DNA of 39,582 bases from Sulfurovum sp. (GCA_024637255.1 JAGXFO010000008.1:1-39582); one strand, 5' to 3'; positions 16,364 to 25,555 are shown, counted from the stretch's first letter. Made by a program: numbers and translations. The notes: generated by a model not told the origin, from the letters alone.

Positions 16364-17023
16364 TTAATACGAAAATTTATATCCACGTCTTCTAACCGTA
16401 TGAATCACCTGAAATCCAAGTATACTCTTCAAACGCTTACGAATTTGATTTATGGCTACCTCAACTGTATTATCACTCACATATTCGGGCTCTTCCCAAA
16501 GTGCATTAATAATCTCATCCTTTGAAAAAACTCTTTGTTTACGTAATGCAAGATACGCTAAAATATCAAATGTTTTACCATTTAAAGAAACGATTTTCTC
16601 ATCATATTCTATTTTTTTATTCGCAATATCTATCACAAGTTTGCCGATGTCTACCTGTGTGCCAAAAAGATGTCTCATATTTGCCAAAACTCTTGCCGCA
16701 ATAAGATCCGGATGCTCGCAATGTCTGTAGATAACATCATCTACACCCAAAGAGAAAAAAGCAGACTGCTGGCCAAGGTTGGATGTAAGTATCATTATCT
16801 TCGTTTCACTCTTTTTCTTCTTCACTTCATTCACATAACGCTCAAGTGAAAATTTAATACCCTCATCTACAATAATAACGAGCTCATAGTGTCTGAAATC
16901 GGTAAAGTTGGTCGCATCATACATATCTTTTGCGTTATCTACAATACAGATAAAATATTTATCTAGTTCTTTTTCAAGGTCTTTAACATATTCGTCATTA
17001 AACCCTACAGTTAGTATTCTCAT
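16364..17023 (-). CDS. hsrA: Orphan atypical response regulator, HsrA/HP1043 type
   Basis: The 219-residue protein has an N-terminal receiver-like domain and a C-terminal OmpR-type winged helix. The C-terminal part (ALWEEPEYVSDNTVEVAINQIRKRL then VRRRGYKF) closely matches Helicobacter HP1043/HsrA, an essential phosphorylation-independent regulator. In the receiver the usual phospho-acceptor Asp position is Val in ELVIIVD, again as in HsrA. No kinase gene adjoins. I start at the ATG at 17023, because the extension to 17053 lacks a binding site and the family begins MRILxV. Confidence 0.9.
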   Translation of the reverse strand: MRILTVGFNDEYVKDLEKELDKYFICIVDNAKDMYDATNFTDFRHYELVIIVDEGIKFSLERYVNEVKKKKSETKIMILTSNLGQQSAFFSLGVDDVIYRHCEHPDLIAARVLANMRHLFGTQVDIGKLVIDIANKKIEYDEKIVSLNGKTFDILAYLALRKQRVFSKDEIINALWEEPEYVSDNTVEVAINQIRKRLKSILGFQVIHTVRRRGYKFSY

Positions 17024-17091
17024 TCTTTTCCAATCAGTGAGAAAGTAAGCCAAAACTTAAATTTTGTCCGCTTTTCTCTTTTATTAGCGTA

Positions 17092-17097
17092 TTTATA
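17092..17097 (-). promoter_or_regulatory. -10 box for hsrA
   Basis: TGCTATAAA on the minus strand (hexamer 17097-17092) lies about 70 nt upstream of the hsrA ATG. Further upstream, 17104-17141 contains ACCTTATTTAAA and TTTAAGGTTA in opposite orientation. HP1043 controls its own promoter, so this is a candidate self-binding site. Confidence 0.4.
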
Positions 17098-17137
17098 GCA
17101 AAAAGTACCTTATTTAAAAATAAAAGTAACTTTAAGG

Positions 17138-18043
17138 TTAAAATGATTTAATGGCTTTTATATACACTCTTTTGGGTGCGGGGTACCCTTCGACGGTTTT
17201 TGTATTATCTTTTGGGTCAAGAAAGTCTTCAAGACTTTGTGTATCTATCCACTCTGTTTTTCTTTGTTCCTGATGTTCTGTCTTCATTGTTTCCAACACT
17301 TCAATCGTTTCAAACCCCGCTCTATGACACCAGTTTTTTAATGCATTGACGGTGGGAACAAAATAGATATTTGGTATCTTCGAATAACGGTCCCTGGGCG
17401 TCAAACAGATCTCAGCTTCACCATCTATCATAAAGGTATCCAAAATGAGCTCGCCGCCTTTGTTGAGTCCCTTATGCAGTGATTTGAGCATAGCCACAGG
17501 ATCTGACCTGTGATACAGCACGCCCAAACAAAAAAGTATATCAAACTTATGTTCGTAAAATTCTACGTGCTCAACCCCTAAAAGTTCATATACAATATCT
17601 GACTGCATAAAATGGTTAATAAATTGAAATTGTGAATAATAAATAGCCGAAGGATCAAAACCAATGAGTTTTTTAGGTTTATGGGTGAGCATACGGAACA
17701 AATAGTATCCGTTATTACAGCCTATGTCGCCTACGATTTTATCTTTGAGATTAAAATGAGGCTCCAACAGGTTGTATTTAATTTGACTTTGCCATTCTGA
17801 ATCTATGAAAAGATTATTAATCTGAAACGGTCCCTTCCGCCAAGGTTTCATAAGGAGTGCCGTCTCTTTTATCTGCTGGGCATCCTGGGTACTAAGATTA
17901 CTAATTTGAACCTCGACTCTGTCCCCAATCTTAATCTCAACATCCTCGTACGCTTTAAGTGCCCCAATGGCTTCCTGGTAGGGTAGTATATTTTTCCATG
18001 TAAGCCATTTTTTACGCTCATCCCGTAATGTATGTAAATCCAT
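17138..18043 (-). CDS. cmoB: tRNA U34 carboxymethyltransferase
   Basis: CmoB transfers the carboxymethyl group of carboxy-SAM to 5-hydroxyuridine 34 of tRNAs, the last main step of cmo5U. The 301-residue protein shows the Rossmann motif GDIGCNNGYYLFRML, LFCLGVLYHRSDPVAML and the family's N-terminal WRKGPFQI. It begins directly after the stop of the cyclophilin gene (TAG then ATG), so the two are coupled. cmoA is not in the window. Confidence 0.95.
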   Translation of the reverse strand: MDLHTLRDERKKWLTWKNILPYQEAIGALKAYEDVEIKIGDRVEVQISNLSTQDAQQIKETALLMKPWRKGPFQINNLFIDSEWQSQIKYNLLEPHFNLKDKIVGDIGCNNGYYLFRMLTHKPKKLIGFDPSAIYYSQFQFINHFMQSDIVYELLGVEHVEFYEHKFDILFCLGVLYHRSDPVAMLKSLHKGLNKGGELILDTFMIDGEAEICLTPRDRYSKIPNIYFVPTVNALKNWCHRAGFETIEVLETMKTEHQEQRKTEWIDTQSLEDFLDPKDNTKTVEGYPAPKRVYIKAIKSF

Positions 18044-18577
18044 CTATTTTTTAATATATGCTTTTTTGATTGTCTGGTCAAAAATTGGTTTGCTGCTACC
18101 AGAAGAAACAGATACATTTTCTATCTTTTGCGCAATATCCTGTCCTTTAACTACTTCTCCAAAAATCGTATGTTTACCATTGAGCCACCCTGTGGGCGAA
18201 AGCGTAATAAAAAATTGGCTGCCGTTCGTTGTAGGTCCACTGTTTGCCATCGCAAGTAAAAACGGTTTATCAAAAACCACATTTTTACCAAACTCATCTT
18301 TAAAAGGTTTTTTCCAAATCGATTCACCACCCGTACCTGTACCTGTAGGATCTCCGCCCTGAATCATAAACCCTTTAATCACTCTATGAAAAATAAGTCC
18401 ATTATAATAACCATTTTTCACATGCGTCGTGAAGTTCTCTACAGCCAACGGTGCAACCTCAGGGTACATTTTCAACTCAATATTTCCAACATTGGTTTCA
18501 AGCACTACTATGATATCTTTCGCATATGCCTGAAAACCTAACCCTAAAAACAATAATCCTAGCAATAATTTTTTCAT
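18044..18577 (-). CDS. Peptidyl-prolyl cis-trans isomerase, cyclophilin type, exported
   Basis: The 177-residue protein has a signal peptide (MKKLLLGLLFLGLGFQAYA) followed by a compact cyclophilin domain with FHRVIKGFMIQGGDPTGTG and NGSQFFIT. It would catalyse proline isomerisation during folding of periplasmic proteins. The leader distinguishes it from cytoplasmic PpiB. It is cotranscribed with cmoB. Confidence 0.92.
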   Translation of the reverse strand: MKKLLLGLLFLGLGFQAYAKDIIVVLETNVGNIELKMYPEVAPLAVENFTTHVKNGYYNGLIFHRVIKGFMIQGGDPTGTGTGGESIWKKPFKDEFGKNVVFDKPFLLAMANSGPTTNGSQFFITLSPTGWLNGKHTIFGEVVKGQDIAQKIENVSVSSGSSKPIFDQTIKKAYIKK

Positions 18578-18625
18578 GTATAAATCCTTTATGTATGTAA
18601 TTGATATTATAACGATTTTAAAATT

Positions 18626-20152
18626 TTATTTTGCATAATTCACTGCGCGAGTCTCCCTGATCACATTTACTTTGATCTCGCCAGGGTATTGCACTTTTTC
18701 CTGTATCTCTCTTGCTATCTCTTTGCTTAAGAGTACGGCTTCATTGTCACTCATCTTTTGTGCATTCACAAAAACCCGTATCTCTCGACCTGCATTGATG
18801 GCATAGGCCTGATTGACATACTCTTTGCTTAGTGCTATATTTTCGACTTCTTTCACTCGCTTTGTAAAACTTTCAAGCACTTCTCTTCTTGCTCCAGGCC
18901 TTGCTGCGGAGAGTTTATCTGCTGCACACACAGCAGCACTTTCTACGGAATCGGGTTCCTCAAGTCCATGATGTGCATAAATCGCATTAATCACAGTAGG
19001 GTGCTCTCCATGTTTACGACATAGATCTGCACCAATGTCTACATGTGAACCGCCCAGGTCCTGTGTCAACGCCTTTCCGATGTCATGCAGTAAACCCGCA
19101 CGCAGTGCCAGTTTTTCATCTCCACCCATTTCAGCTGCCATGACTCTGGCAAGCTTGGCTACTTCCAAGGTATGTGCCAATGCATTTTGTCCGTAACTGG
19201 CTCTGTATTTCATGCGGCCCAAAAGTCTTACAAGTTCCTCGTGCATGGGGAAAAGTCCCATATCTATAAGAATATTTTCACCCTCTTCGTAGGTCTTTTG
19301 TTCAAACTCTTCTTGTACCTTTTCATGTACTTCTTCTATACGTCCGGGGTGTATTCGTCCATCTTCAACCAGTATCTCTATCACCCTTGTGGCAATGGCT
19401 CTGCGGTAAAGGTTGAAAGAACTTACCAGTATGACGCCGGGTGTTTCATCTATCACGATGTCTACTCCCAAAAGCATTTCAAGTGTTTTAATATTTCGGC
19501 CTTCTTTGCCGATGATACGCCCTTTATGTTCATCGCTTGGCAGAGTAACAAGATTGATAAGACGCTCGCCTGCAAAATCTCCTGCATACCGCGTTGTGGC
19601 CTGCGCTAAAATATAATTGGCTTTCTTTTCACCTTCATGCTTTGCTTCTTGTTCATACTTGCGTACGATGGCTGCTACGTCTGCACGACTCTGTTCTTCT
19701 ACTTTTTCTAAAATGTATGCCTTTGCTTCTTCTTTCGTGAATGAGGCAATATTTTGCATTTTATCTACAGCTTTTGCGATCTCTTCGTGTTTTTTCTTTT
19801 CGAGTTTTTCCAAATGGATTTCTTTATCCAGCACCCTCTTTTCCAAAAGTTTTAAGTTATCTTCTCTTGTGGCAAGTTCTTTTGTTTGCAGTATTAATGC
19901 ACGATTACGTACATCAATCTTGGCAAAACGTTTTTGAAATTCACCCTCGTGCTCTAACTCTTTTTCTTTAATTTTCACATTTGCAGATTTTACTGAAAGT
20001 TCTGTTTCGTGTTCAATGGCCTTTGCTTTTGCTTTTGCTTCCAGCATCATATTTGAAAATCTGTTTGTTGCACTTTTCCTTAACCATACATAGGAGATAC
20101 TTGCCCCGATGGCTACTCCAGCTAAACTGGAAATACTTATTATTCCTAACAT
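18626..20152 (-). CDS. rny: Ribonuclease Y
   Basis: RNase Y is a membrane-anchored endoribonuclease that starts mRNA decay. The 508-residue protein has one N-terminal helix (residues 3-24), a long coiled coil (about 35-170), a KH domain (about 205-265, with IGKEGRNIK) and an HD domain with H327, HD at 356-357 and AHHG near 393. Length and order match the family exactly. It follows the 5-FTHF cyclo-ligase by 37 nt. Confidence 0.96.
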   Translation of the reverse strand: MLGIISISSLAGVAIGASISYVWLRKSATNRFSNMMLEAKAKAKAIEHETELSVKSANVKIKEKELEHEGEFQKRFAKIDVRNRALILQTKELATREDNLKLLEKRVLDKEIHLEKLEKKKHEEIAKAVDKMQNIASFTKEEAKAYILEKVEEQSRADVAAIVRKYEQEAKHEGEKKANYILAQATTRYAGDFAGERLINLVTLPSDEHKGRIIGKEGRNIKTLEMLLGVDIVIDETPGVILVSSFNLYRRAIATRVIEILVEDGRIHPGRIEEVHEKVQEEFEQKTYEEGENILIDMGLFPMHEELVRLLGRMKYRASYGQNALAHTLEVAKLARVMAAEMGGDEKLALRAGLLHDIGKALTQDLGGSHVDIGADLCRKHGEHPTVINAIYAHHGLEEPDSVESAAVCAADKLSAARPGARREVLESFTKRVKEVENIALSKEYVNQAYAINAGREIRVFVNAQKMSDNEAVLLSKEIAREIQEKVQYPGEIKVNVIRETRAVNYAK

Positions 20153-20189
20153 AGTTATCCTTCTGTTAAGACATCTATCACAAAAAAGT

Positions 20190-20753
20190 TCATCTTTGGA
20201 AAAATGGCTGTGCTGCGATAATCATGTCTGCTTTTACATCATAATCGTCCGTAACGATCTCCCTACTGTAACACAATTCACGTGCTACAAAAACGGTTTG
20301 TTTTATAGTTTTACTCTGTTTTTCAAAAAATCTATCATACATACCCTTGCCAAAACCGACACGTCTGTGTGTTGAATCTACACCTACCATAGGTACAATA
20401 GCCAAATCTATATTTTTATTTCTAAATTGTTTTGAATCATTGGGCTCTTTTATACCAAATTGCTTTTTCTTTAGTGGCAATCTGTATTTTACCAACCTGA
20501 AACTTTCACCTTCCATAAATGGCACATAGAGTACTTTCTTTTCTTTGCGTAGGCGCAGGATGAGTGGATACAGATTTACTTCTGTTTTTAAAGGCAAATA
20601 AAGCATCACATGCTTCGCATTACTTTGTGTCACAGTATGATAAAGCAATCTCAATATCTTTTTGTCTATTTGATAAGAGCCAAAGCCTGAAGCCTTATTG
20701 AGCCGCTCCAAACTCTCTGTTCTAAATAATTTTTTTCTATCCTCTTTTATCAT
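20190..20753 (-). CDS. 5-formyltetrahydrofolate cyclo-ligase
   Basis: The enzyme converts 5-formyl-THF to 5,10-methenyl-THF using ATP. The 187-residue protein has VMLYLPLKTEVNLYPLI, a phosphate-binding MVGVDSTHRRVGFGKGMYDR and a C-terminal DVKADMII, all typical. I prefer the ATG at 20753 (MIKEDRKK), which has CGGA upstream, over the one at 20771, which lacks a binding site. It is divergent from the tlpA-like gene across a palindromic promoter. Confidence 0.92.
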   Translation of the reverse strand: MIKEDRKKLFRTESLERLNKASGFGSYQIDKKILRLLYHTVTQSNAKHVMLYLPLKTEVNLYPLILRLRKEKKVLYVPFMEGESFRLVKYRLPLKKKQFGIKEPNDSKQFRNKNIDLAIVPMVGVDSTHRRVGFGKGMYDRFFEKQSKTIKQTVFVARELCYSREIVTDDYDVKADMIIAAQPFFQR

Positions 20754-20787
20754 GTCAATCCGTCTATTCATCTATTTATTAATGCTC

Positions 20788-20819
20788 TTTGGTATAATCA
20801 CTCTGTTAATTATACCAAA
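20788..20819. promoter_or_regulatory. Palindromic two-way extended -10 promoter
   Basis: The perfect 11-bp inverted repeat TTTGGTATAAT / ATTATACCAAA has a 10-nt spacer. Each arm is itself an extended -10 (TGG-TATAAT): 20793-20798 on the plus strand for the tlpA-like gene and 20814-20809 on the minus strand for the cyclo-ligase and rny. Predicted start points fall inside the spacer, so both polymerases would occupy the same DNA. Confidence 0.65.
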
Positions 20820-20828
20820 AGGGACTGT

Positions 20829-21521
20829 GTGTATAAAATATCTACTCTATTTTTACTTATATTGCTCATGGGCTTAACTGGGTGTGAAGATAAAAAGCAG
20901 GACGATACCCTTATCGCTACGGAAAACGCCACTGAAATTTTTACAGAAAAAAATACAATGCAGCAAGAGCACAAAAGATTTAAACTGGGGGAAAAACAAG
21001 AAACCTTGCTTGATAAGCCCATAGGGTCAAAGATATTTATGCCAGAAAAAGAGTCAATTACATTTACCCATTATAAGACAAAATCCCAAAATCTTGAAGT
21101 AACAGTCACCGGTCAAAAAGTAATGCTCAATCAGAAAAAATATGCTATTGTCATTTTTAACCTTTTTGCAACATGGTGCCCGCCATGCATTGGAGAGATT
21201 GCTTATTTGAACGATCTTCAAAAAAAATATCAGAAAAATGTTTTTATTGCAGGCATACTCACCCATGACAGCCTTGACCATACAGCACTGAAGACATTTA
21301 TCGCCAAGTACCATATAAACTATTTTATATCAAACTCTACACAAAATGATGCCTCTGCGACGCTTCTGGCACGTACGGTAGGTTTGCCTGAGAACTTTTC
21401 CATACCGCTTATGGTGATGTACGTCCATGGCGAATATTTTACCCACTATGAAGGCTCTGTACCCGTAGAAATGATAGAATACGATATAGAACAAGCCCAA
21501 AAACAATTAAAACTAAGGTAA
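20829..21521 (+). CDS. TlpA-like thioredoxin-fold lipoprotein
   Basis: The 230-residue protein begins with a lipoprotein signal (lipobox LTGC, about residues 16-19). After a variable region it has a thioredoxin fold with the active site FATWCPPCIGEIAYL and a cis-Pro region FSIPLMV. It should act as a periplasmic, membrane-tethered disulphide reductase, as in cytochrome c maturation. The start is GTG; no better ATG lies before the signal. ftsY begins 6 nt after its stop. Confidence 0.87.
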   Translation: MYKISTLFLLILLMGLTGCEDKKQDDTLIATENATEIFTEKNTMQQEHKRFKLGEKQETLLDKPIGSKIFMPEKESITFTHYKTKSQNLEVTVTGQKVMLNQKKYAIVIFNLFATWCPPCIGEIAYLNDLQKKYQKNVFIAGILTHDSLDHTALKTFIAKYHINYFISNSTQNDASATLLARTVGLPENFSIPLMVMYVHGEYFTHYEGSVPVEMIEYDIEQAQKQLKLR

Positions 21522-21527
21522 CACACT

Positions 21528-22394
21528 ATGTTCAATCTATTTAAAAAAGTATTGGGTAAGACCAATAATGCAATCAAAAATATTGCGCCAAGCAAACGCA
21601 AAAGTATAAGCAAAGATGAATTAGAGGAGATCCTGCTCGAGGCAGACGTGCATTACGGGCTTGTAGAAAGACTATTGGCCCCATTGCCCAATAATATCAA
21701 TAAAATTCAAGCTTTCAATTCGCTAATCTCTGTCTTTCAATACAAAGCAGATTTTAAAGAGAGTGACGCCAAACCCTTTGTTGAAATGATTATAGGTGTC
21801 AATGGTGCAGGAAAAACAACTACCATATCTAAGCTGGCTTATAAATACAAACAAGAAGGCAAAAAAGTGATGCTGGGTGCAGGAGATACTTTTCGTGCTG
21901 CAGCCATAGAACAGCTTAGCAGATGGGCAGCTAAACTGGATATTCCTATCATTGCAACCCAACAAGGACATGATCCCTCAGCAGTAGTGTACGATGCCAT
22001 AGAGTCATCAAAAGCAAAAAATTTTGACAATATTATCATTGATACGGCAGGAAGACTGCACACGCAAACCAACCTCAGTGAAGAATTAAAAAAAATGATC
22101 CGTGTTGCAGGAAAGGCGCTCGAAGGTGCCCCGCACCGTAAAATGCTTGTGCTGGACGGTACTCAGGGAAGTTCCTCCATCAACCAGGCAAAAGCATTTA
22201 ACGAAATGATTGGCATTGATGGAATTATCATTACCAAGCTTGACGGTACGGCCAAGGGCGGTTCTGTGCTTAGTATTGCAGATGAGTTAAAAATGCCTAT
22301 TTTTTACATAGGCACAGGAGAGAAGCCTGAAGACCTCATTGTTTTTAAAGCAAATGAATATATCAATACCATTTTGGACGAAATTTTTATCTAG
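21528..22394 (+). CDS. ftsY: Signal recognition particle receptor FtsY
   Basis: FtsY receives SRP-ribosome complexes at the inner membrane. The 288-residue protein is the short form without the acidic A domain: a basic amphipathic N-terminus (NLFKKVLGKTNNAIKNI), then the NG GTPase with GVNGAGKT at 90-97, GDTFRAAAIEQL, DTAGR at 172-176 and TKLDG at 236-240. It is translated right after the tlpA-like gene. Confidence 0.96.
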   Translation: MFNLFKKVLGKTNNAIKNIAPSKRKSISKDELEEILLEADVHYGLVERLLAPLPNNINKIQAFNSLISVFQYKADFKESDAKPFVEMIIGVNGAGKTTTISKLAYKYKQEGKKVMLGAGDTFRAAAIEQLSRWAAKLDIPIIATQQGHDPSAVVYDAIESSKAKNFDNIIIDTAGRLHTQTNLSEELKKMIRVAGKALEGAPHRKMLVLDGTQGSSSINQAKAFNEMIGIDGIIITKLDGTAKGGSVLSIADELKMPIFYIGTGEKPEDLIVFKANEYINTILDEIFI

Positions 22395-22398
22395 CAGA

Positions 22399-22416
22399 GT
22401 AAAAAACTTTTTTTAC
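22399..22416. terminator. AT-rich hairpin between ftsY and plsC
   Basis: GTAAAAAA / TTTTTTAC lies immediately after the ftsY stop, between two convergent genes. The stem has only one G-C pair at its base, so it may be a weak two-way terminator. Confidence 0.35.
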
Positions 22417-22433
22417 AATAGTGATCGTATATT

Positions 22434-23126
22434 CTAGCTTTCTTCATCGAGGGAAAACATTTCGCGATAGCGTGTTTCAAGATCTGTCTTATCCTTATAG
22501 TCCATGATGTCTCCAACTGCAACAGTCACTTCTTGCGACAATGTGCTATCATTTAATGCATTTTTCAACACTTTGTCTGCATTGGTTTTAATATATAACG
22601 GCAAGATAGGCAAACGGTTTTTCAGAGCAATGACTCGCGATCCTTCTTTAAATTTTGTCAAAGGGCTATCTGTTTTATTTCGTGTGCCTTCTGGAAAAAT
22701 AAATATGGATTCGCCGCGCCTGACTGCCTCTTTAGTCTCTGCAAAAAAACCGCTCATCTGACTTTTTTCCCTATCGAGCAATATGGAGCCTGCATTACGG
22801 ACAAAAAGTCCAAAGAAAAATGAATTATAAAGTTCTTTTTTTGAAATCCATGGACCAAATATTTTTGTCTCCCCTAATGCCACTTCTACTATAGGAGGGT
22901 CTATAATGCTTCTATGGTTAATAAGAATAATATATTGACCATTTTGCGGTAATTTTTCTGTATTTTCCAACTTTACTGTAATATGTAAAGCATCAAGCTG
23001 TGCCAGAGAATAGGCAAGTCTTAATCTTTTTATTTCCACGGGGTCGTTCGTTTTTTTCAACTTATACCCAAACCTATTTGTCAGATAAAGGCCATAAAAA
23101 AGTTGTTTGATTGTATTAAATGTCAC
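22434..23126 (-). CDS. plsC: 1-acyl-sn-glycerol-3-phosphate acyltransferase
   Basis: PlsC acylates lysophosphatidic acid to phosphatidic acid. The 230-residue protein has the HX4D motif in NHRSIIDPP, FVRNAGSILLDR and FPEGTRNK, the three acyltransferase blocks in order. The start is GTG with AAGGA 7 nt upstream. It is divergent from radA. Acyltransferases of related type share these motifs, so the acceptor is inferred. Confidence 0.88.
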   Translation of the reverse strand: MTFNTIKQLFYGLYLTNRFGYKLKKTNDPVEIKRLRLAYSLAQLDALHITVKLENTEKLPQNGQYIILINHRSIIDPPIVEVALGETKIFGPWISKKELYNSFFFGLFVRNAGSILLDREKSQMSGFFAETKEAVRRGESIFIFPEGTRNKTDSPLTKFKEGSRVIALKNRLPILPLYIKTNADKVLKNALNDSTLSQEVTVAVGDIMDYKDKTDLETRYREMFSLDEES

Positions 23127-23241
23127 ACAGTATCCTTCTTAATTATCCAAATTATAACCAAAAGAACCAAAAAATGAATCATCCCTTATAAGTCTTTTTT
23201 TGCTTATTCGGTGGAAAGAAATATGACAATTTGACATGTTT

Positions 23242-23271
23242 TTGATGTATACTGAAAATTTAGTTTACAAT
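23242..23271 (+). promoter_or_regulatory. Promoter candidate for radA
   Basis: TTGATG (23242-23247) and TACAAT (23266-23271) are 18 nt apart and sit 26 nt upstream of the radA ATG. A TTGACA at 23231 has no -10 at proper spacing. Confidence 0.35.
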
Positions 23272-23296
23272 CAGACATTAGAAACAGGAGCAGGCC

Positions 23297-24649
23297 ATGG
23301 GAAAGAAAAAAACCTTATTTGAGTGTCAGGCATGTGGCTTTCAGTCCCCAAGATGGATGGGAAAATGTACTTCTTGTGATCAATGGGAAACCATGATTGA
23401 GCTCAGTACCGATCAAATAAAGTTTTTAAAAGAAACTTCTGGCAATATTGGATCAGGTTCATTTTTATCCAAAGCAAAACCTATCACTCAGGTAGATGAA
23501 GACAATATTGTCCGATTTACCTCAGGAAGTAAAGAGCTTGATCTTGTGCTGGGTGGAGGCATTGTTCCAGGCTCGCTCACACTCATAGGAGGAAGTCCCG
23601 GGGTCGGAAAGTCAACCCTTTTACTCAAAATAGCAGGCAACCTTGCACGGGCTGGGAAAAAAGTACTCTATGTTTCGGGAGAAGAATCTGCCGGACAGAT
23701 AAAACTACGCTCCAACAGACTTGAAGCAAACCATGACAATCTTTATCTGCTTCCTGAAATATGTTTAAGCACAGTCCTCTCGGAAATAGGCAACCAAAAT
23801 TATGAGCTGATTGTCATAGATTCCATACAAACGCTTTACTCTGAAGAGACACCCTCCGCGCCTGGTTCAGTGACGCAGGTTCGTACGATTACTTTTGAGC
23901 TTATGCGCATCGCTAAAAGTTTACATATACCAATATTTATTATTGGACACATTACAAAAGACGGTTCTATTGCAGGCCCGAGGGTGTTAGAACACATGGT
24001 CGATACTGTATTATATTTTGAGGGTGATACGAATACAGACTTACGTCTATTGCGCGGATTTAAAAACCGTTTTGGGGCTACCAATGAAGTAGGCATATTT
24101 GAAATGAACAAAGAAGGGCTTAACGATGCAAAATCTATGGCAGGTAAATTCTTCAACAAAGAAGAACTTCAGTCAGGTTCGGCACTTACTGTCATCATGG
24201 AGGGTAGCCGCCCAATTATCGTAGAAGTACAGGCATTGGTTTCAGAATCTTACGGACACTCAAAAAGAAGTTCAACCGGTTTTGATAACAACCGCCTAGG
24301 AATGCTCCTTGCATTACTCGAAAAGAAACTTGATCTTCCTCTTGGAACCTATGATGTATTCATCAACGTTTCAGGAGGCATAAAAATAAATGAACCCTCT
24401 GCAGACCTTGCCATTATTGCAGCTATTTTAAGTAGCTACAGAGACAGAAAACTGAGCGCTAAAACACTATTTTTGGGAGAAGTAAGCCTTACAGGAGAGA
24501 TACGTGAAGTCTCCGGCCTTTCACATCGGCTGAAAGAGATAGAAACACAAGGCTTTACCAAAGCCGTTATTCCCAATAAACCTTCAGAGCCGACCAAGAT
24601 AAAATGTTTTATTGCCGATGAAGTTTCTAAAGTGGTTGAGTGGATGTAG
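23297..24649 (+). CDS. radA: DNA repair protein RadA (Sms)
   Basis: RadA is a hexameric helicase that helps RecA extend recombination joints. The 450-residue protein has a C4 zinc finger (C10, C13, C24, C27), a RecA-like ATPase with Walker A GGSPGVGKST (about 98-107), the RadA-specific KNRFG, and a Lon-like C-terminal domain. The GGAG ribosome site lies 8 nt before ATG. acpS follows 16 nt later. Confidence 0.96.
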   Translation: MGKKKTLFECQACGFQSPRWMGKCTSCDQWETMIELSTDQIKFLKETSGNIGSGSFLSKAKPITQVDEDNIVRFTSGSKELDLVLGGGIVPGSLTLIGGSPGVGKSTLLLKIAGNLARAGKKVLYVSGEESAGQIKLRSNRLEANHDNLYLLPEICLSTVLSEIGNQNYELIVIDSIQTLYSEETPSAPGSVTQVRTITFELMRIAKSLHIPIFIIGHITKDGSIAGPRVLEHMVDTVLYFEGDTNTDLRLLRGFKNRFGATNEVGIFEMNKEGLNDAKSMAGKFFNKEELQSGSALTVIMEGSRPIIVEVQALVSESYGHSKRSSTGFDNNRLGMLLALLEKKLDLPLGTYDVFINVSGGIKINEPSADLAIIAAILSSYRDRKLSAKTLFLGEVSLTGEIREVSGLSHRLKEIETQGFTKAVIPNKPSEPTKIKCFIADEVSKVVEWM

Positions 24650-24665
24650 TAGATATAATACTTGT

Positions 24666-25025
24666 ATGAAAATAGGTACAGATATTATACAAATTAGCAG
24701 AATAGAAAAGTCACTAGCACAATTTGGCGACAAATTTAAACAGCGTTTTTTACAACCCCAAGAGATAATGCTGGTTCAAAAAACTGCATCCATAGCCGGA
24801 TTCTGGGCGGCAAAAGAGGCTATAGCAAAAGCACTGGGATGCGGGATTGGAAAAGAATTGTCTTTTCATGATATTGTCCTAGACAAAGACTCTCGTGGCA
24901 GACCAATGTTTTTACTTAGCCAGGAAGCACAAAAAATACATCGAATTAAAGAATCTTCCATTTCCATCAGCCACGATGGCGGGTTTGCTATCGCTGTTGC
25001 TGTCATTAGCCAGCAGATACCTTAA
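24666..25025 (+). CDS. acpS: Holo-[acyl-carrier-protein] synthase
   Basis: AcpS transfers 4'-phosphopantetheine from CoA to apo-ACP. The 119-residue protein has the family's GTDIIQISRIEKS with the magnesium Asp and WAAKEAIAKALG with the Glu/Lys pair, then SISHDGGFAIA. The ATG at 24666 begins at the canonical IGTDI start; the longer frame would overlap radA. Confidence 0.94.
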   Translation: MKIGTDIIQISRIEKSLAQFGDKFKQRFLQPQEIMLVQKTASIAGFWAAKEAIAKALGCGIGKELSFHDIVLDKDSRGRPMFLLSQEAQKIHRIKESSISISHDGGFAIAVAVISQQIP

Positions 25026-25072
25026 AATAATTACCAGATATCTGTCTTTTTCTCAGAAATTTTTTTATTTAA

Positions 25073-25101
25073 TTGAAATTCTCTCTTTATTATATTACAA
25101 T
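25073..25101 (+). promoter_or_regulatory. Promoter for the lipoprotein gene
   Basis: TTGAAA (25073-25078) and TACAAT (25096-25101) are separated by 17 nt, 32 nt upstream of the lipoprotein ATG. It is one of the few sites here with both hexamers. Confidence 0.5.
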
Positions 25102-25132
25102 ATGTGCATAAATATTTGACAAAGGAATAAAG

Positions 25133-25549
25133 ATGAAATATGGCATCTTCACCATCACCCTCCTTCTACTTTTAGTAGGATGTGTACAAAACGGTGAACA
25201 AGCAGCCCCGAAAAAGAGCGTACAAAAATCCAATCCAATCCAAGAGAAAAATTTGACAAAACCTATTGTAAGAAAAAAGCTTCCTCCTCCACCAAAAAAA
25301 GAAATAAAACTCAAAGAAGTGGACGATACAAACTTTAATCCAGAGTATATGTATCCAGAGGACAAAAATGCAAAAGCAGAAGTAACCAAAGCTCCTGAAA
25401 CACCTGTAGTCAATGCCTCGGCTGATACTATGGGAAAAGAAGAGTGTATTGCTATGATAAGTCAGGACAAATTTGATAAGTATACAGCTATGTTTGGAAG
25501 TGAAGCCGCCTCCATTAAGCGATGCAAAATGCTAAAAGCAATGAGATAG
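25133..25549 (+). CDS. Predicted lipoprotein, function unknown
   Basis: The 138-residue product has a lipoprotein signal (LLLLLVGC, Cys at about residue 17), then a long Lys/Pro-rich low-complexity segment (KKLPPPPKKEIKLKEV) likely to span the periplasm. A small C-terminal part with two cysteines (EECIAMISQDKFDKY and IKRCKML) follows. AAAGGA lies upstream. Convergent with the MidA-like gene, stops 6 nt apart. Not a family I recognise. Confidence 0.75.
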   Translation: MKYGIFTITLLLLLVGCVQNGEQAAPKKSVQKSNPIQEKNLTKPIVRKKLPPPPKKEIKLKEVDDTNFNPEYMYPEDKNAKAEVTKAPETPVVNASADTMGKEECIAMISQDKFDKYTAMFGSEAASIKRCKMLKAMR

Positions 25550-25555
25550 AGGAAT

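Noticed and set aside
19172..19609. Plus-strand open frame of 145 codons inside RNase Y
   Set aside because: It is wholly antisense to rny, has no ribosome site and encodes a Cys/Phe-rich composition typical of shadow frames.
23231..23253. TTGACA with TATACT as the radA promoter
   Set aside because: The spacer is only 11 nt, too short for sigma70; a better spaced pair lies just downstream.
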